A DNA stretch of 64,000 bases from Corallium rubrum (taxonomy: Eukaryota > Cnidaria > Anthozoa > Scleralcyonacea > Coralliidae), in contig OZ036014.1 of the NCBI GenBank assembly GCA_964035015.1, forward strand, positions 3,085,201 to 3,149,200. Direction: 5' to 3'. The notes under the pieces were generated by a model, which searched no databases, was not told the DNA's origin, and worked only from the letters and a program-made list of their open reading frames with translations. Below, in pieces: positions 1-15,000 of this stretch. The position numbers and the translations under genes were made by a program. The first letter of the stretch is position 1; each line of letters starts with the position of its first letter.

Positions 1-145
1 TAGAGTAGAGTAGAGTAGGGCGGAGTGGAGTGTGGTGTGGTGGGGCGGGGTGGGGCGGGGCGAAGAAGAGTAGAGTAGAGTAAACAGTGAAACGAAGTAG
101 AGTAAACAGTAAAGTAGAGTAGAGTGGAGTAGAGTGGAGTGAAAA
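1..145. repeat. TAGAG pentamer array
   Basis: Degenerate (GTAGA)n, reverse complement of the unit in the 18840-19900 array. Confidence 0.85.
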
Positions 146-289
146 ACAATAGTAAAGTTGCTTGCACATACGACACATACTTCAGTAGTTGCCAACAGTC
201 CTTCCAGTGAATGCCGTAGTATATTAATAATTTTAGGAAGGAAATATCTAAAATTGGAAACAAAAACAACAGCAGTTGCAATCGCGTTC

Positions 290-475
<186 letters not shown>

Positions 476-493
476 CTGGTTGATAAAACTTAC

Positions 494-3400
494 TCTGGTT
501 CTTCGTCAGGTTTCTCTCCAAATACCAAATACTTTTTCTCAGATCTAGTTAGGAACTCTCTTCGTACAGCACTTTGTCGACGCCACTCGCTAAATATGGA
601 AGTATAGGAGTCTCTGTAAAACCTATTTATTGCATCTTATTTTTAAGTAATACATAAGTAATATAGACGTTACGTAAATATGAATTAAGATATAGCTCTC
701 TCGTGGTGTTTACCAGAAAATTGTGTTGAAATTAATTTATTGTAACGCAAACTTTTAAAAGAGTTTTAGATAAAAAAAAAAGTGCATGCTTTGAGCTTTT
801 ATTCCCAAATCATTAATAATTCATGAATTATCGTAGCCAGTCCATGAATGTATACCACATCACATGCATGAGTCTTGATACCCAATGAAAACCTGTAGGA
901 AACTTTCTAGTGAACTGGATCACATTTCTTAATCTGCATATTGAAATCAATGAAGAAAACACCGCAAATCGCAATGCGAATTCTCGTTTGAGCAGCAAGA
1001 TCAAACACTCGTTTATCGTGTTTCATCAGGGGACTCCAAACACGAGAAAACAAATGAAAACCGAGGGCGTAGCCCCAAGGTTTTTATTGTTTTCGAGTGT
1101 TTGGAGTCCCCTGATGAAACACTCAAACTCTGTTTGATCTATTACATCTGTAAATAATAATTTTAATACCTTGATCTTGGCGTTCTCAATGGCAACGATT
1201 GCGCTGAATTCTTGAGAGTTGGCTGAAAAAGAGAGAAGCAATGTTTTTTGATTATAATATTAGGTGTTACTCCGAGTGAAGAACCATACCGGGTAAGAGC
1301 GTCCGACTGGTAAATCGAAGGTCGCGGGTTCGAAGCCCAGTCGCGGTCAAGTAGTTGCGGTCAATTACATGCGTAAAAATGCCTGAACAATGCTGTAACA
1401 ACTTGCAACAATGCTGGAACAACTTGCAACAATGCTGGAACAACTTGCAACAATGCTGGAACAACTTGCACAATGCATTGTTTCAACAAGTTGTTACTGC
1501 TTGATGAAACAACAGCCGTTGTTCACGCGTGTTGTAACAACCGAAGAACGTGTTGATACATCAACGATGCATGTTCAGCATTGTTGTAACATTGTTGTTC
1601 ATCGTTGTTATTTCGTCATGCTGTTACAACATGTTGTATCATGTGCGAACAACGTTGGCTATAAAAAAATGTGCTGTTGGAACAACTTGTTCATGACTGT
1701 TGATTTATCCGTGAACAAGTGGTTCGAACCATAAGTGAACAACTTGTTGACAACTTGTTCACGGCGAACAGCACAACATTGTTCACTGTGAGCAGCACAA
1801 CATTGTTCACGGCGAGCAGCACAACATTGTTCACGCCTGTTGAACAACCGTGAACAAGTTGTGCGTTTTTACACGTGTTGTTGTCAAGTAGTTGCTCAGT
1901 CGCGGTCAAGTATTTGTCAGTTGCCTTTTGTCTACTTATTAATTTTCTACTTATTAATGTCTAACGCCAGACGATTTTACTCGTCAAGGGGAGAGCTCAC
2001 GGAAACCTGGTCAATACAGGCTAATGTCTACCAAGCGGGCAATAATTGAGAACTTATTGCCTGCTCGGTCAATAAGTTTTCAATTGTTGCCAACTAGAAC
2101 TTTGAACTCTTCATGGCATCCTATAAACAAAAACTTGTTTGGTACGAAAAAAAGAATATTTATAGATCTTCAAAGCATGTGTGAAGATTAACTGGAGAAA
2201 TGTATTGCTGTTCTTTTGTTCTGAGAGTTATATTTGTTTGGTTGAAGTGAAATTACGGAGCAAGGCGAAATGTTTTGGTAAGTCTTAGCGTTTGTCTTTT
2301 GTATACTTTCACTTGATAAACGTCGAAATTATTCAGCGAAACTCTGGCTATATAACAAAACACTTAATGTCTGCTCCCTCGGGAAACAGTTAGTTTTGTC
2401 ATAGTCAATCGAGATATGGTCTGGAAACTCAGCTAAAGTCTTCGGTCTATCTTTTTGTTCGCCTTTATGCATTTTTGTGCACGGTGTACGGTCACTGAAC
2501 ACATTGTATTTTAGTATAATGAACGAATTGTCCAATAGCAACGTTTCAGTTCAATCACTCAACCGTGCTATTTAAATATTAATAAACCTAAAACAAAGAA
2601 TGTGCACGGTGTAAGGTACGGTTCAACATAAAATCACAGCTCATTATAGGCGCTTTGAAGTTTGCCGAGTTTCCAGACCATATCTCGGTTGACTATGGTT
2701 TTGTTTTCCCTCGAGTCTCGATGTTTCCCTCGACTTCGTCGAGGGAAAGTCGAGGGAAACATCGAGACTCGAGGGAAAACAAAACTAACTGTTTCCCTCG
2801 GGAGCAGGCATTAAGTGTATAAAATAGATAGATAGATAATTTATTCCAAATAGCTGCAATGTTATAGTGAATAAATTATCTATTTACGTAGAGAAAAACT
2901 CTACTTGACCTCGGCTGGGATTCAAACCCGCGACCTTCGTTTTACTAGTCCAACGTTCTAGTCTATATTTAACAAACTAATTGCCTTGCTCTTACTCTTC
3001 GTTCGCCTTCACTTGGCATTGTCTTTGGTCTGACGTCAGTCGATGATAGGATCCCAGTTTCTTTGACTGGGCCAACAATAGCTGTAAAACAATAGACAAT
3101 GAATTAGCATACATTAACATTAATAATAATGAAATTAGCATAAATTAACATAAGAATAATTAGTAGAAAGGCTCGTTTAGATGCACATAAAAGAATATTT
3201 GAAGTGAAAACCATTACGAAAGTGATCTAAGACCCCGTTTACACGATGCAGGTACAATTTGAAAACGGAACAAAATCATGCCGTTTAGGCCTTGCGTTTA
3301 CACGATACCGGCACAAAAATAACATGAAATGTTATAAGCTGTATTTGCATACCGGCATGATTTTGTTCCGTTTTCAAATTGTAGATGATGTCAAGAACGA

Positions 3401-6185
3401 CGTGAGATATGGAATAGCAATAAACGCCAATTAATCTTTATAATGCAAGACTGCTTTCAAATATATACAAATGGGAAATCATTCTAGTTTTATTCTTATA
3501 GCATTTGAATAAAACATTCTTACTAGAAGCAGTTTGTAACTTCTCCCCGCTGACAGTCTTCTTGCTGCTGGTCTTACTTAGTCTTTAAAACAAGAGAACA
3601 CAAATTGAGTAATTAATCTCTGTTTTTGGAAAAACCCTGAATAATCTAAAATTATCTCTGACGATAATTTTTACAAAGTTTAACGCTACTCTGCATGGCA
3701 TAAAAGTTGTTTGGACGTAGCTTAAAAGGTTACTGTTCATGACCCAACGATCTAGTGTCTTCATCAGGGGTGATCGTTGTGAAGGCAGTTCCCATTTATA
3801 CTACATACATACTTTACTGACATTCCCAAAACGGGCTTTTCGATGACAAATTCCAATATTATTATCATATAAAACTAAATAACTATTTAAATCTTAATAT
3901 AGCGAAACTTACTAACATCTACAGTGTAAAATACATATGCTATTAAAAGCTGGGAATTAATTACATAATTTTAATAATTCTAATTTTAAAATATTTTTAA
4001 AATGATTTAAATCAGTAATGCATTTTAAAGGTTCGTCTAAGACATTCCATAGTTTAGGGCCTGTTTATATGATCCCGGTGTACCGGGATGTCCCGCTTGC
4101 CCAGGATGAATTTCATCCCAGGTTTATATGGAGTAAACAAAGTGCTCGTCCCGGTTGACCGGGATGAATTTCATCCCTGGTTAAAAAGCGCGGGAATTTA
4201 AGGAAATGGACAAAAAAGCAAAAACTCACCCTAATTCTACTTTTATTCAGTGTTTTGTCTCCAGACCTGACCGTTTGGACGAAATTCTGACCGTAAGATT
4301 CAAAGTTACAAGCATTGTAGTTCAGTAAACTTCATCTCGGTGTACCAGGATGTCGCGTTTATATGGGAAAAAATCTGTCCCAGTGTACCGATATCTCGGT
4401 TGCTTCAATCGGGATCCCGGTACACCGGGACGTCCCGGTCTCCATATAAACGCAACCGCGAAAATAACAGTAAATCATCTACAAGCCGAGATCTCGGTAC
4501 ACCGGGACGTCCCGGTACACCGGGATCATATAAACAGGCCCTAAGTCACTCTATATTTGAATGTTCTCTGACCAACTGCTGTATGATACTTTGGAATATG
4601 TAGGTCATTGTTATTTCTGGTATACTCTCAGAACCATTGACGTGAGAGTATAACTAGAAGATTTTATCAAAAGTGAAGTGCTGCGAGTTGCTACCATTTA
4701 CTATTTAGTAGTAAAATACTTGTTATCGTCCGAAGCATTTTCAATTAAAGAGCTTAAGCATGCGACGTTTTCGTTTTCCTCAACACGGACGTCACACTTC
4801 TCTTTAATAAATCAATATATTCCAGCGCTAAACAATGCTAACTTGCCAAGAAAAGTCCCCGAGGAAGAAAGACAACGTGGAAAGACAACAATTTAATAAT
4901 GCCTGCCGCTGATCGGAGACATTGCGTATACCGAAGATCATCGCCCACGAAGTCCTAAGAATCGAGTGTGAACGCATATAAGCTCGGCCCAGACCTCGTC
5001 AAGATTAGTGAGCTGCTCGCCTTATGGCTCGCGGCATATATGGGACATATGTCTTCACAACGATCACCTCTGATGAAGACACTAGATCGGAATCTCGAAA
5101 CGTTGGGTCATGAACGGTAACTTTTTAAGCTATATTAAAAACGTTTAAACTAGCTTTAAACTATGTCTTATCTCTGTTCGTTCCCAATTCTCTTGCAATC
5201 TTTCGCGTACCTTCTATTGCCATCTTTCCTCTCCCCAGTCTTCTTTGGTTTGTTTGTTTGCTCTATTGGTTGGTCGTCACCAAACGCGACTTTCTTTGCA
5301 CTGTTGTCCAAAGCAGAATAGCAAGAAGCAGAGTCGATCAACAAACAGTCTAAGAAGACTGTTCGATCAATAAATGATTTAAAAATAGGACGTAATCCAT
5401 TCTTAATATCTTCAACGGATACTTGCTACATGAAGGAGATTGAAAAAACGAGGAATATGTTAGAAACTCTAACATAAGATGTACTGCAAACATTACCACT
5501 TAGGAGCACATATTAACTATGAATTTCCAATCTTAGCTCTCCATCTGAGCCTCAGTGGCTCAATGGTTAGAGCGTACGTCTAACCGGTCATTAGAAGGTT
5601 GCAGGTTCGAACCCTGTTTTGGGCTCAGAAATCGTTTTCTGAGTAATTGAGCTTGACGAACGCCTACCAAACGTCTGTTACATTACACCAAGCTCGCAAA
5701 CGTACCACATGCACTACATGTATACGTAGAACTTATCATGTCATTCCTATGTTACAAGGGGACTGTAAATTCTTTATTTTGGCCATATTTGTACAATATG
5801 ACTAAGAACTGCGTAAGAAAAACATGCAACGTCTTATCAAGTTACCTCTTTATCTAAGTTAGGGTTTCTCACAGCATCAATACGCCGTTCGAGTTTGGCG
5901 AGATTCATGGCAAGATGCTTGGCTTGAGAGTTACTTTTCGCCACCTTAAGAATTCAACGAAATACGCCTTTAGTTCGACACGAGTATTCAGTATAATAAA
6001 TCCATGTATGTTTGAGTATACGGTATTTGTACCTCGCTCTTTATTTTAACTTGTGTGTTTGTAATCCATCGAGTTGTTTTCTCCATGAAAGTCAAGTCAA
6101 AGAGATGATGTTTAAACCTAAAAACATAATATTACACTATTATTAATAAATCCGTCCGTGCTTCTGTCCATCCACTTACCCAGCC

Positions 6186-6264
<79 letters not shown>

Positions 6265-6312
6265 GTCCGTCCGTCCGTCCGTCCGTCCGTCCGTCCGTCC
6301 GTCCGTCCGTCC

Positions 6313-6363
<51 letters not shown>

Positions 6364-6413
6364 CGTCCGTCCGTCCGTCCGTCCGTCCGTCCGTCCGTCC
6401 GTCCCGTCCGTCC

Positions 6414-6469
<56 letters not shown>

Positions 6470-7147
6470 CGTCCGTCCGTCCGTCCGTCCGTCCGTCCGT
6501 CCGTCCGTCCGTCCGTCCGTTCGTCTGTCCGTTCGTTCGTTCGTTCGTTCGTTCGTCTGTCCGTTCGTTCGTTCGTTCGTTCGTTCGTTCGTTCGTTCGT
6601 TCGTTCGTTCGTTCGTTCGTTCGTTCGTTCGTTCGTTCGTTCGTTCGTTCGTTCGTTCGTTCGTTCGTTCGTTCGTTCGTTCGTTTATCCAAGCCTTATA
6701 TTTCATCCCACCTTATCCTCACGCACCCTATATTACTTATTTCTTCACATATTAATACAAAAAACTCTCAATCCTCTTTCATCCTCACCTATCCTCTAAT
6801 TTCCCAGCATATTCCGTCGCAGACTCCAAGCGTTTTGATTCCATTCCTTCCAACTCTCCCATAATGTTCCCCTCAGCTTGGTCAATTTTGTTGGCCATTC
6901 TTTCCTATCGGTAGATAAAACTTGTTTAATATAATATCCAAATAATTAAAAAAATAGACTTATATCAACGTACACCGAAGCCGTTTTGGTGTTAACCTCT
7001 TTAAAGAAAATGCCGGCCAATGAACTTCACCGCGACCATCAATGCTTACCAACTTTCTTCGATATTCTTCGACTTCGTCAAGTGAAAAATTTCCACCCTC
7101 TGAAAAAACCCTAAAACAAAAAATAAAATCAATACTGAATAACTAAC

Positions 7148-7182
<35 letters not shown>

Positions 7183-8968
7183 CAGAAGAAGATAATGAGA
7201 TTTCATGATAGGTTAAATCTAATAGTTAAACTGATTATTGATACTTGTTTAAACGGGAAAAATAAGTCGCGACTTATTTTTCCCGTTTAAATGGCCCTAA
7301 TGAAAACAATGTCTTGGAGTAATAAGTATATCTAATTTACGTCATCAAATCCAAGATGGCGGCGCCCATGAGATCTATCTGTTCGGGCATAGTCAATCGA
7401 GATATGGTCTGGAAACTCGGCAAACTTCAAAGCTCCTATAATGAGCTGTGATTTTATGTTGAACCGTACCTTACACCGTGCACATCCTTTGTATTAGGTT
7501 TATCAATATTTAAATAGCACTGAGTGATTGAACTGAAACGTTGCTATTTGATAATTCGTTCATTATACTAAAATACAATATGTTCAGTGACCGTGCACCG
7601 TGCACAAAAATGCATAAAGGCGAACAAAAAGATAGACCAAAGACTTTAGCTGAGTTTCCAGACCATATCTCGATTGACTATAATTCGGGGGTTGACTACT
7701 TCCAACTTACGTCACCCTTTTGGCATATACAAGGCCTGTTTTATTTTATTTCGTCACGCTTTACTCTGATAAAAGGCTGCCCTTAAAACGTCAGTATTTC
7801 GTTGCAAAAGAACCTATGCAGTTAACCGTATTGTTTTGACTTTTCTGTCTCTTACTTGAACGATTTTCTAAATCTTGCATTCGAGTTGCGAAGAGACGAA
7901 AGCATGCCGTCCAAATCTTGACGAAATTTTCTTAAAGACGTTCGGATCTTTTTCATATATTCCTCCACCTGTCCACTAACTTGATCCTGGATGGCCACCA
8001 GTCTGCAAGAAAATGAATGGAAATAAGAAAATATTCAAACAGCCCGGTAAAAGCCCGCCAAAATTCCAAAACTACCTCACTTTTAGTTTGATTTTTCTTA
8101 TTATTATTTTATAAAACAAATAAAACATACCGCTCCTGTGCATATGTACCCTTATAAAGGTACGTTTGACGTCATTTCAACACGAAAGAAGTGTAAAGGC
8201 ACTCGGCTAATTATCACCGGTGCCTCTACTCAACTTCTTTCTTGTTCAAATGACGTCAAACGTGCCCTTTATAAGAGTACATATGCACGGAGCTTTATGT
8301 TTTATTTGTTAATTATATATATATATATATATTTGTGAAATTCATTACTAATTCATGAGTTTTGCAGCCAATCCAATTTCAGAAATTACGTCACATGTTA
8401 CCCCTGTAAACCCCATACAAACTAAAATCAATGATGCTAATTAGTTACAACCACTAGTGGATGTATGCTCTTCTGATACAACCACTAGTGCTTGTAACTA
8501 ATTAGCATCTCAATATCCCAATGGGATTTTACTATTTATTCATTTCACAAGTTGTTTACAACACTCGCGTCCTTGTTGTATTGAATATACAATCACTCGC
8601 CTTCGCCGCTCGTGTTGTAAACATCACATATACAGGGTGTATCAAAAAAAAGGCTACCCTTAGAAAATATAATTAACATTCTTTTCAAATAACCTATTGT
8701 ATATTGACAGCCCTGGACACCTCTGAAGTCACGGATGCGTAAAAAACAAATGGTCGTATACACCTGGGAAATTACGATAACTTCTAAACGTATGAAGGAG
8801 CATAACTGAAATAAAAATGTTAATTATATTCATATCAGTTCGATTAAAAATGGTTCAACTGACCACAGAGCAACGCGTATGTGTCCAGGGCTGTCAATAT
8901 ACAATAGGTTATTGGAAAAGAATGTTAATTATATTTTCTAAGGGTAGCCTTTTTTTTGATACACCCTG

Positions 8969-9019
<51 letters not shown>

Positions 9020-12000
9020 TTATATATATACTTACTCGTGGGTCTTTGTTGCCGATGTGAACGTGGCTTCCAAAGCTTGCACTACTTGTTTAAAATGCTC
9101 TGTCTAGTAAATCATAATTATTAGTAAAAGTTAATTACGAGCTATTTAACAGCTCCATTTTTCCTTGTTTATTCCATTTTATTGATTTTTACCTCCTCGT
9201 TATGTTCTTCAATCATGGTTTGGAATCTGCTTTTGAATTCAGCCAGAGTGTTAAGGATTCCCTTCGAATGTCTCTCTACTCGCTCCTTGTGCATAAGCAG
9301 TTCAGCTAAAATATGAACAAGACGACGCGAGATGTTTTAAGATTGGGAACATGGTTGCTGTATGTTTCAATCCCCTCTTTTAGGCATAGTTTAATGCTAC
9401 TCTGGCTTGGAACTATTGATGACGGTATCTATCGAGAAGATGCAAATAGGCTTCCAGTTCTATGAGAGTATAAATATGAGACCTGTCTTCACAATGATCA
9501 CCCCTGATGAAGACACTAGATCAGGCGTTAAACTACACACGCAAAAACGCGCACTCTGTGTCAGACCTGATGCAGAATGATGTCAGATCTGTTCAGAAAA
9601 ATGTAGCGATCCCTGATACAGCCTGTTGCAGTATCAGATATGATACACCTATGATCATATCTGTATCATACCTGCAGCTACAACAGACTGCTCAGAACAG
9701 ATTCTGTCAAACTGTATCAGCCTGACATGGTCAGTGCTGTATCAGTTTGATATAACAGACTGAACAGGTATGTTGTCTACGGAGCTGTCGCAGTCTGTTA
9801 GAAATTCTAACTAAATGTTTATACATCAGCGCTGGTACATTCTGTAGCTGTCAGGCTGTATCAAGGGTCACTACATTTCTCTGAACAGATCTGATATCAG
9901 AGCTGATCATCAGACTGTGCGTTTTTACGTGTGTTCCCCTCTTTTACTTTTTCTCCTTTATTATTGATTTGAAGGTTTGCTTTGTGATATTAATTTAAAC
10001 TATTTCCTTCAAAGTAAGATTCTTACCAGCTCTGACATTATGTACATCTTGTTGCGCTCGAGCACTGCGTGGTTTGTGAAGATGAAGTCTTAAGTCTAGT
10101 TCACTGTTTAGTTCTTCGACCTAGGACATACACACAAGGACATTAATAAAATGAATTAGCGTCACAAATATCGTTTGAGAAGACATGAAGTTTTGAAAGC
10201 TTGTTCACCATTGCTGGCTTTGAATGGAGCGCGCCCAAATGATGCGTGCGCATCACCTAGCAACCCACCGATTAAATAGAGCGATGCATTAAAACTGATA
10301 TGGTAGCAGCGTTTAGATATAGATATACCAAGACTGGGGGGAGGGGTTCTCACATCAGTGTCATGATGTGATGTAATTTTCAAGATATTTGAATTTGAGA
10401 ATTTTTTTTCTGATGGTGTCTTTAAATTTCTAAAATGTACGGGGGGTGGGTAGTCGCACCTTAGCTGCTACGACGCTGTTAGCTCTTTCCAGAGCTTCTG
10501 TTTTCCAGTTTTCTAATGATTCCAAGAACTGCATCCGCAAACTAGAAAAGAAAATATAAGTCACATGATTAACCCTTTGACTCGTAAGCGCGCATGTAGA
10601 CGCCCTTTAGTATTTTACTCTGGCTAACGTCAGATGATTTTACTCGTCAAGGGAAGACATCAGGTAGTCCACAGGGAGCACATCTTGGCAGAGCGTGGGC
10701 ACCCTGTGGCACACTCGATCGTGGTGTGTTTAGGAAAATAATAAAGGGATGAAACACGAATTCTTCCTTGTTTTGAACATCGTTTTAAGCGGCTATAGGT
10801 ATTAAAATTGTAAGACAATTGAGCGAAGTAGTTGTGATAATGATTCATTTATCAAAATATAAATCAAAATGATGCAAAATCTCAACTTTTAGCCGTGATT
10901 TTGCAGCTAAATTACATATCGTATTTTCGGGAGATGTGTTCCGCAAGTAGCTAGGACACTACATCATCGTTGACACTTCGGATAGCTACGAAATCCTACG
11001 ATAAGCTTTTCGGATAAAGCGGAGAGTCTCAGGATCATTGATTTATTGCACATTCATCTGACTCTGAGTTTCAGTAGGTTTCAGTATTCTAACGGTGGCT
11101 CCCGACGATACGAGACGTCCTGGCTACTTGCGGAACACATTCCACGTTGAACGTTTGGTGTTTCATCCCTTATATTTTCCCCTCTCCCTCCCCCCCTTTC
11201 CCCCCGTTTTTTCCTCGCTTCCGGTAACCGTTTTCCGTATTTTTTTAAATCCCCTGCCACAGTCCCCCGCGCGTCTTTCGAGTCCGCCACAGTGCCTACG
11301 CGCTGCCAAGATGGGCTCCCTGTGGGTAGTGAAGGGGTTAAGAGGAAAAACTGCAAAGGAAGTACAATACTCAGTCTTGTAGTCAGGTCGTTATGGGCAG
11401 CGTCACACTCAGCCTCGCAACCGGGTTGCAATCCCGGGCTCGCATCGCGTTAGCAACAATAAGTATACTCACTGTTTTCGTAGAGTCGAGAATAAGTCTT
11501 CTTCTAAGATTATGTTTTCTGTGTACAGTGTGCCATAATGGTCCATGTCTTAAAAATAACAAAAATACTACTTCTAAACAATCTTTAGTGGTGGTGGTTG
11601 TGATGGTGGTGCTGGTAATGATGATGGTAGTGGTGGTGAGGATGATGGTGGTGGTAGGGGTGATGATGGTGGTGGTGGTGATGGTAATAGTGGTGGTAAT
11701 GGTGGGTGATAGTACCACCACCAGGTGATGATGGTGGTAGTGGTCGTGGTGATAATTGTGGAGGTGGAGGTGGAGGTAGTGAGTTCATGGTGGGGATGAT
11801 GGTGGGGATGATGGTGGTGGTGACAGTGGTGAAACTCCTGATACTCCCCAGATAGTACTTTCTAGTACATAGAAACCATGCAAAAATTACAGACTTAATC
11901 AACATACCTGGCTGATCTGTGAGAAACGTCATCGAGGTTTTAACGCTCCGAGTGCTGACCGCGGAGTCTGGAAACCCATACTCTCCCGGACATGTGATGA

Positions 12001-15000
12001 CGTAGAAACTTGCACCGTTGGATGTATTTAAAACTTCTTCCAAAGTCTAAGATGAGATAACATATTTCAAATAATGACAAGAAATGAACGACACATTTAC
12101 ATAACGTATTTACATAATTAATTATAAAATATATCCATTGGCAAAGTGCCAGTTTGAACTTCATTTTAGTTTGACAAGTTGTTTTTGTTGTTGGAAGCTG
12201 CCGTAAATTCAAAATATGGTCTGGAAACTCAGCTAAAATCTTTGTTCTATCTCCTTGTTCGCCTTTATGCATTTTTGTGCACGGTGCACGGTCATTGAAC
12301 CTATTGTATTTTAGTATAATGAACGAATTATCCAATAGCAACGTTTCAGTTCAATCACTCAACCGTGCTATTTAAATATTAATAAACCTAAAACAAAGGA
12401 TGTGCACGGTGTAAGGTACGGTTCAACATAAAATCACAGCTCATTCATTGTAGGCGCTTTGAAGTTTGCCGAGTTTCCAGACCATATCTCTATGGACTAT
12501 GCTGAGTTCTAGTGGCTCAATGGTTGGAGCGTCTGGCTAGTCGGAAGGTGTGGGTTCGAGTCCCATCTGGAGTTCAGAGTTTTCTGAGGTTAACTCAGTG
12601 GCGTAGCCAGGGGGGGGGGGGGGCTGTGGGAGACGCGGCTCCCCCCCTTTAGATATAAAACAACAGACATGTAACTACAAAACTGACGCAATATGAATTA
12701 TGTCAGGAAATAAACTGTAAACAGTGTATTCAATCTACTGAGTGTATGCATTTGGAGTATCTATGTGACGTTTGCGTGTTTTGAGTATTTTATATGACGT
12801 TTTTTAACCTTTAGAGTCTGTAAAATCTTCCTCCAAAAGCCAGGAAATGGCATTTCAGCGACTCTCGATTTCAAAATTTCCCGGGGGAGCATGCCCCTGG
12901 ACCCCCCTAAATATTTATTCTGATTTCGGCTTCCCGCCCCCCTTTCAAAATCCTGGCTACGCCTCTGGGTTAACTACTTACAACAGTTTGTACAGCAAAA
13001 GCAACTGAACTTTAATTTCAAGCTGAGAACACTTTACTACCGTAGAAAAAGATGAAGGTTCATAAAATTAATTACCTCGCGAAGACCTCGACCTATACAC
13101 GAAAGGAAGAAGGAAAAACAATTGGTATAATGAATCCACATTTAATTACGTTAAGGTGTTGTTTTAACGTTTATTTAAATAGTAACAGTACTTAGCTAAA
13201 CACACTTAGTAGATAACCATGAAGATCCATAGCGTACCTTGTCTTGGCGAGGAGTTCAATTTACTTGACCGAGATTGTTGCTGTTTTAGGAAAAGAACGA
13301 GAGTAAACTCGGGAGTATGAAGGTTTAGATGGTGTAGTGTGGCGTATGGTATGGTGTGGTGTGGTATGGTATGTGGTATGGTGTGGTATAGTTTTGTATG
13401 GTATGGTATGGTATTGTATGGTGTGGAATGGTATAGTGTGGTATGGTATGGTATGGTATGGTATGGTATGGTATGGTATGGTATGGTATGGTGTGGTGTG
13501 CTATGGTATGTGGTATGGTATGATATAGTGTGGTATGGTATAGGTGGTATGGTTTGGTATGGTATGGTGTGGTGTGGTATGGTATGGTATGGTGTGGTGT
13601 GCTATGGTATGTGGTATGGTATGATATAGTGTGGTATGGTATAGTGTGGTATGGTATGGTATGGTGTGGTATGGTGTGGTGTGGTATGGTATGGTGTGCT
13701 ATGGTATGTGGTATGGTATGATATAGTGTGGTATGGTATAGGTGGTATGGTATGGTTTGGTTTGGTATGGTATGGTATGGTATGGTATGGTATGGTATGG
13801 TATGGTATGGTGTGGTATGGTAGTCGTATCGTACCCTTCTTGTGTTTGGTTTATTTCTGTCCACTGCAAAATACGAGCAGACCTCTCGATCATATCGCTC
13901 TAATTCGTCCTTGATGGATTGTGGATACTTGCTAACGCATTCAAGCTGCAGCGAATGAAACGTCTTATAACTATAAAACGAAATCATTTTAACAAGTCAT
14001 TATTACCTAACTAGACATTCTTTTACATTGTTCAATCATGTGATACTTAACAGGAGCTTGAGAACTAATCAAGACCATCAGATCCTCTACACTATGAAAC
14101 TTTTCAATAATGAAGATCACCACTAGAGCTAAGCAATGAACTAGAATGAAGCTTAGATCTACACTATAAAACTTTTCAATAATCAAGACCACCACTAGAG
14201 CTATGCAATGAACTAGAATGAAGCTCAGAGCTACACTATGAAATTTTTCAACAATCAAGACCACCACTAGAGCTATGCAATGGAAAGCTCAGAGCGTAAA
14301 ATGCGATGAATTTATTTAATAGAACAACTCCTTTTACAAACCCGACTTTAATTTCTCCCAACAACGCGTAGGCTTCTTCCAGACTTTTAGTCAACGCCTG
14401 GAGACGAAAAAGAAACAACTGAATAAACACACTTTATCTAGCTACGTAATCAGTTTAAAACATTTAGTGTATAGATCTTACTTGCTGATTGGAATCTTGT
14501 CTCATTCTGTCCATTATAATGTCCAAATTAGCTTCTTTGACCTTAAGTAAATAAAAGAAGTAATAGTGAGCAGCCGAGCAGTATCTGATTTACAAGGCGA
14601 GCTGCAAGCGAGGCGTAGTAAATCAGATACAGTTCAGTTACGAATGCTGTATCTTTCTTAAAATACAAATGCATCTAAGTAGTAATCAAGTTCACCAACT
14701 ATTTGGGGGATACGGTCTGTTTTGGCCGAGAAAATCGAAGCTAAAGTTTATGTAAATCAGGACGATGCTGTATTCGATTTACAACCACTGCTATGGTATT
14801 GATTTCTTTTGTGTTTTCGTCATGAATTATTAATGAGTATTCTAACAACATTAAAGAGATAGTTTATAACTCATTCCTGTCCGGGGGCTTCCCCAGAGGT
14901 GAATAAAATCGTCTGGCGCTAGCCAGAATAAAATACTAAAGACCAATTCGGACAAGAAAGAGTTAAACATAAAGAAGTTTATAAATTTTGTGTTGTAAAT

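Noticed and set aside
5551-5625. Functional tRNA gene
   Set aside because: A and B boxes are present, but the anticodon arm does not fold, and the same unit recurs with a common tail, so it is a SINE head.
6132-6799. Three long frames of Thr-Asp-Arg or Ser-Val runs
   Set aside because: Tetranucleotide repeat artefacts with no conserved sequence outside the array.
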